Origin: Paenilisteria riparia FSL S10-1204
Lineage (GTDB): Bacteria; Bacillota; Bacilli; Lactobacillales; Listeriaceae
Reading direction: 5' to 3'
DNA length: 64,000 nucleotides
Assembly: GCF_000525995.1 (NCBI RefSeq)
Contig: NZ_AODL01000004.1
Coordinates: 1-64,000, forward strand
The position numbers were made by a program, and so were the translations under genes. The notes beneath the pieces were generated by a model. That model ran no database searches. It saw only the letters and a list, made by a program, of their open reading frames with translations, and was not told where the DNA came from. Below, one piece after another: positions 62,656 to 64,000 of the stretch; position 1 is the first letter of the stretch; every line of letters starts with the position of its first letter.

Positions 62656-63597
62656 ATGAAATGGTCAGAAATTGAAATCCATTCAGTGAACGAAGCGGTA
62701 GAACCAATTACATATGCCCTAAACGATTCAGGTGCAAGCGGTGTTTCCATTGAAGACTCCGCAGATTTAACGCGCGAACACGAAGATCGTTTTGGCGAAA
62801 TTTATGATTTACAGGCAGCTGATTATCCAGCAGAGGGCGTGATTATCAAGGCTTACTTTTTAACGACCGACGACTTTTTAGCGATGGTACCAGAAATTGA
62901 AGCGCGCATTCGTGGGCTTGCAGACTTTGACATTCCATTAGGCAACCTAACGTTCCAAGTCAATGAAGTAAACGACGAGGAATGGGCAACCGCGTGGAAA
63001 AAATATTATCATCCCGTAAAAATTACGGAGCATATCACTGTCGTACCAACATGGGAAGACTACATACCAGAAGCAGACGACGAAATGATTATCGAACTTG
63101 ATCCAGGCATGGCATTCGGTACAGGCACACACCCAACTACACAATTATGCGTGCAAGCTTTAGAAAAAATCGTCAAACCAGGCGATGAAGTTATTGATGT
63201 AGGAACAGGCTCAGGCGTACTAAGCATTGCTAGTGCAAAACTCGGCGCCAAAAGCGTCTTAGCAACAGACCTTGACGAAGTTGCCGTTCGCGCTGCAAGA
63301 GAGAATATTGTACAAAACCATTGCGAAACTGTCGTGACAATCCAGCAAAATGATCTTTTAAAAGGTATTAATCAAAAAGTAGATGTCATCGTGGCTAATA
63401 TTTTAGCAGAAGTGATTGTATTATTCCCGGAGGACGTATATGCAGCGCTGAAACCAAATGGTATTTTCATCGCATCAGGAATTATCGAGCCGAAGCGTGA
63501 AATGGTGACTGAAGCACTTATCGAAGCTGGTTTAACAGTCTACCATACAGAACAAATAACGGATTGGGTAGCTATTTACGCCAAGCGAGGTGAGTAA
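62656..63597 (+). CDS. prmA: Ribosomal protein L11 methyltransferase
   Basis: Methylates ribosomal protein L11. 313 residues from ATG 62656, downstream of GAGGG; the open frame starts 15 bases earlier. The SAM-binding [16 protein letters not shown] is near residue 181, with [14 protein letters not shown] near 154 as the PrmA signature and the NPPY-like VANILAEV near 245. rsmE follows at 3 bases. Confidence 0.95.
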   Translation: MKWSEIEIHSVNEAVEPITYALNDSGASGVSIEDSADLTREHEDRFGEIYDLQAADYPAEGVIIKAYFLTTDDFLAMVPEIEARIRGLADFDIPLGNLTFQVNEVNDEEWATAWKKYYHPVKITEHITVVPTWEDYIPEADDEMIIELDPGMAFGTGTHPTTQLCVQALEKIVKPGDEVIDVGTGSGVLSIASAKLGAKSVLATDLDEVAVRAARENIVQNHCETVVTIQQNDLLKGINQKVDVIVANILAEVIVLFPEDVYAALKPNGIFIASGIIEPKREMVTEALIEAGLTVYHTEQITDWVAIYAKRGE

Positions 63598-63599
63598 AG

Positions 63600-64000
63600 G
63601 TGCAACGATATTTTATTAATCAAATCGTAGATGATAAAGCACGAATTACAGGCGAGGATTTCCACCATATTGTTCGCGTTATGCGGATGAAACTGGAAGA
63701 TTATGTTTGCCTTGTCACGCCAGATGAACAAACAGCCATTGCCGAATTAATCGAAATAGGCGATGACTTTGTCCAATTTAAAATCGTGTCACGGAAAGAA
63801 AGTACCTCTGAATTACCAGTGCACATAACCATCGCAAGCGGTTTACCAAAAGGCGACAAGCTCGAATTAATCACCCAAAAAGGAACCGAACTAGGCGCAA
63901 AATCATTTCTATCATTCCCGGCGAAACGCTCTATTTCCAAATGGGATAGTAAAAAAGCCCAGAAAAAAGTAGAACGACTGGATAAAATTGCAAAAGAAGC
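63600..64000 (+). CDS. rsmE: 16S rRNA m3U1498 methyltransferase RsmE, 5' part
   Basis: Starts at GTG 63600, just after prmA, and runs off the window after about 133 codons. The N-terminal PUA-like domain reads MQRYFINQIVDD and HHIVRVMRMKLED, and the SPOUT domain starts with IASGLPKGDKLELITQKGTELG, typical of RsmE. Its ribosome site (AGGTGAG) lies in the end of prmA. The 3' end is outside the window. Confidence 0.9.
   Translation, partial: MQRYFINQIVDDKARITGEDFHHIVRVMRMKLEDYVCLVTPDEQTAIAELIEIGDDFVQFKIVSRKESTSELPVHITIASGLPKGDKLELITQKGTELGAKSFLSFPAKRSISKWDSKKAQKKVERLDKIAKE

Overview
The window is a low-to-moderate G+C Firmicute chromosome segment whose gene content and order match the genus Listeria (family Listeriaceae): yajC-comN-secDF, recJ-apt-rel-dtd, hisS-aspS, amtB/PII, cymR-rarA-6S RNA-cysteine desulfurase-mnmA, recD2, a two-component system beside an ABC exporter, alaS-ireB-ruvX-mltG-trmR-udk-greA, the yqeG-yqeH-aroE-yhbY-nadD-yqeK-rsfS late-competence cluster, comEA-EB-EC, holA/rpsT, lepA-hemW and hrcA-grpE-dnaK-dnaJ-prmA-rsmE. 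The assignment rests on recalled gene order and protein similarity, not on a search. Some insertions (small genes between secDF and lapA, a marR-EVE pair before alaS) differ from the L. monocytogenes order as I remember it, so a Listeria outside the L. monocytogenes group is likely; I cannot name the species.

Layout. 1-4.3 kb: protein export (YajC, SecDF) and small membrane proteins. 4.4-10.1 kb: RecJ, adenine salvage, stringent response and D-Tyr-tRNA deacylase. 10.2-11.5 kb: an exported three-SH3 cell-wall amidase on the minus strand. 11.6-15 kb: hisS-aspS behind a T-box riboswitch. 15.1-18 kb: two small AT-rich membrane-anchored genes, then amtB-glnB with two GlnR/TnrA-type boxes. 18.1-27.1 kb: CymR, RarA, 6S RNA, the tRNA thiolation pair, a membrane-anchored hydrolase, a TPR protein, RecD2 and a DUF4180 protein. 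27.2-31.7 kb: sensor kinase/regulator pair divergent from an FtsX-type ABC exporter. 31.8-32.7 kb: EVE-domain and MarR genes. 32.8-40.8 kb: T-box-controlled alaS and the ireB-to-greA run. 40.9-49.3 kb: YrrS-like protein, MTA/SAH nucleosidase, PepF and the ribosome-assembly/NAD cluster. 49.4-54.4 kb: DNA-uptake genes, HolA and S20. 54.6-64 kb: LepA, HemW, the HrcA-controlled chaperone operon, PrmA and the start of RsmE.

Most of the window is housekeeping. Its most striking property is technical: at least a dozen genes, including alaS, holA, rpsT and dnaK, are broken by single-base length differences in homopolymer runs. Nearly all of these lie between 28.6 and 60.3 kb. They are best read as sequencing or assembly errors, and I annotate the reconstructed genes over their full extent. 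The better biological leads are a LexA-type box in the rarA promoter, overlapping Asp and His codons in the hisS-aspS T-box specifier loop, the marR-EVE insertion, and an exporter permease with two Ser/Gln/Gly-rich inserts beside a two-component system. I did not see a CRISPR array, a prophage, an insertion sequence or an evidently new system.
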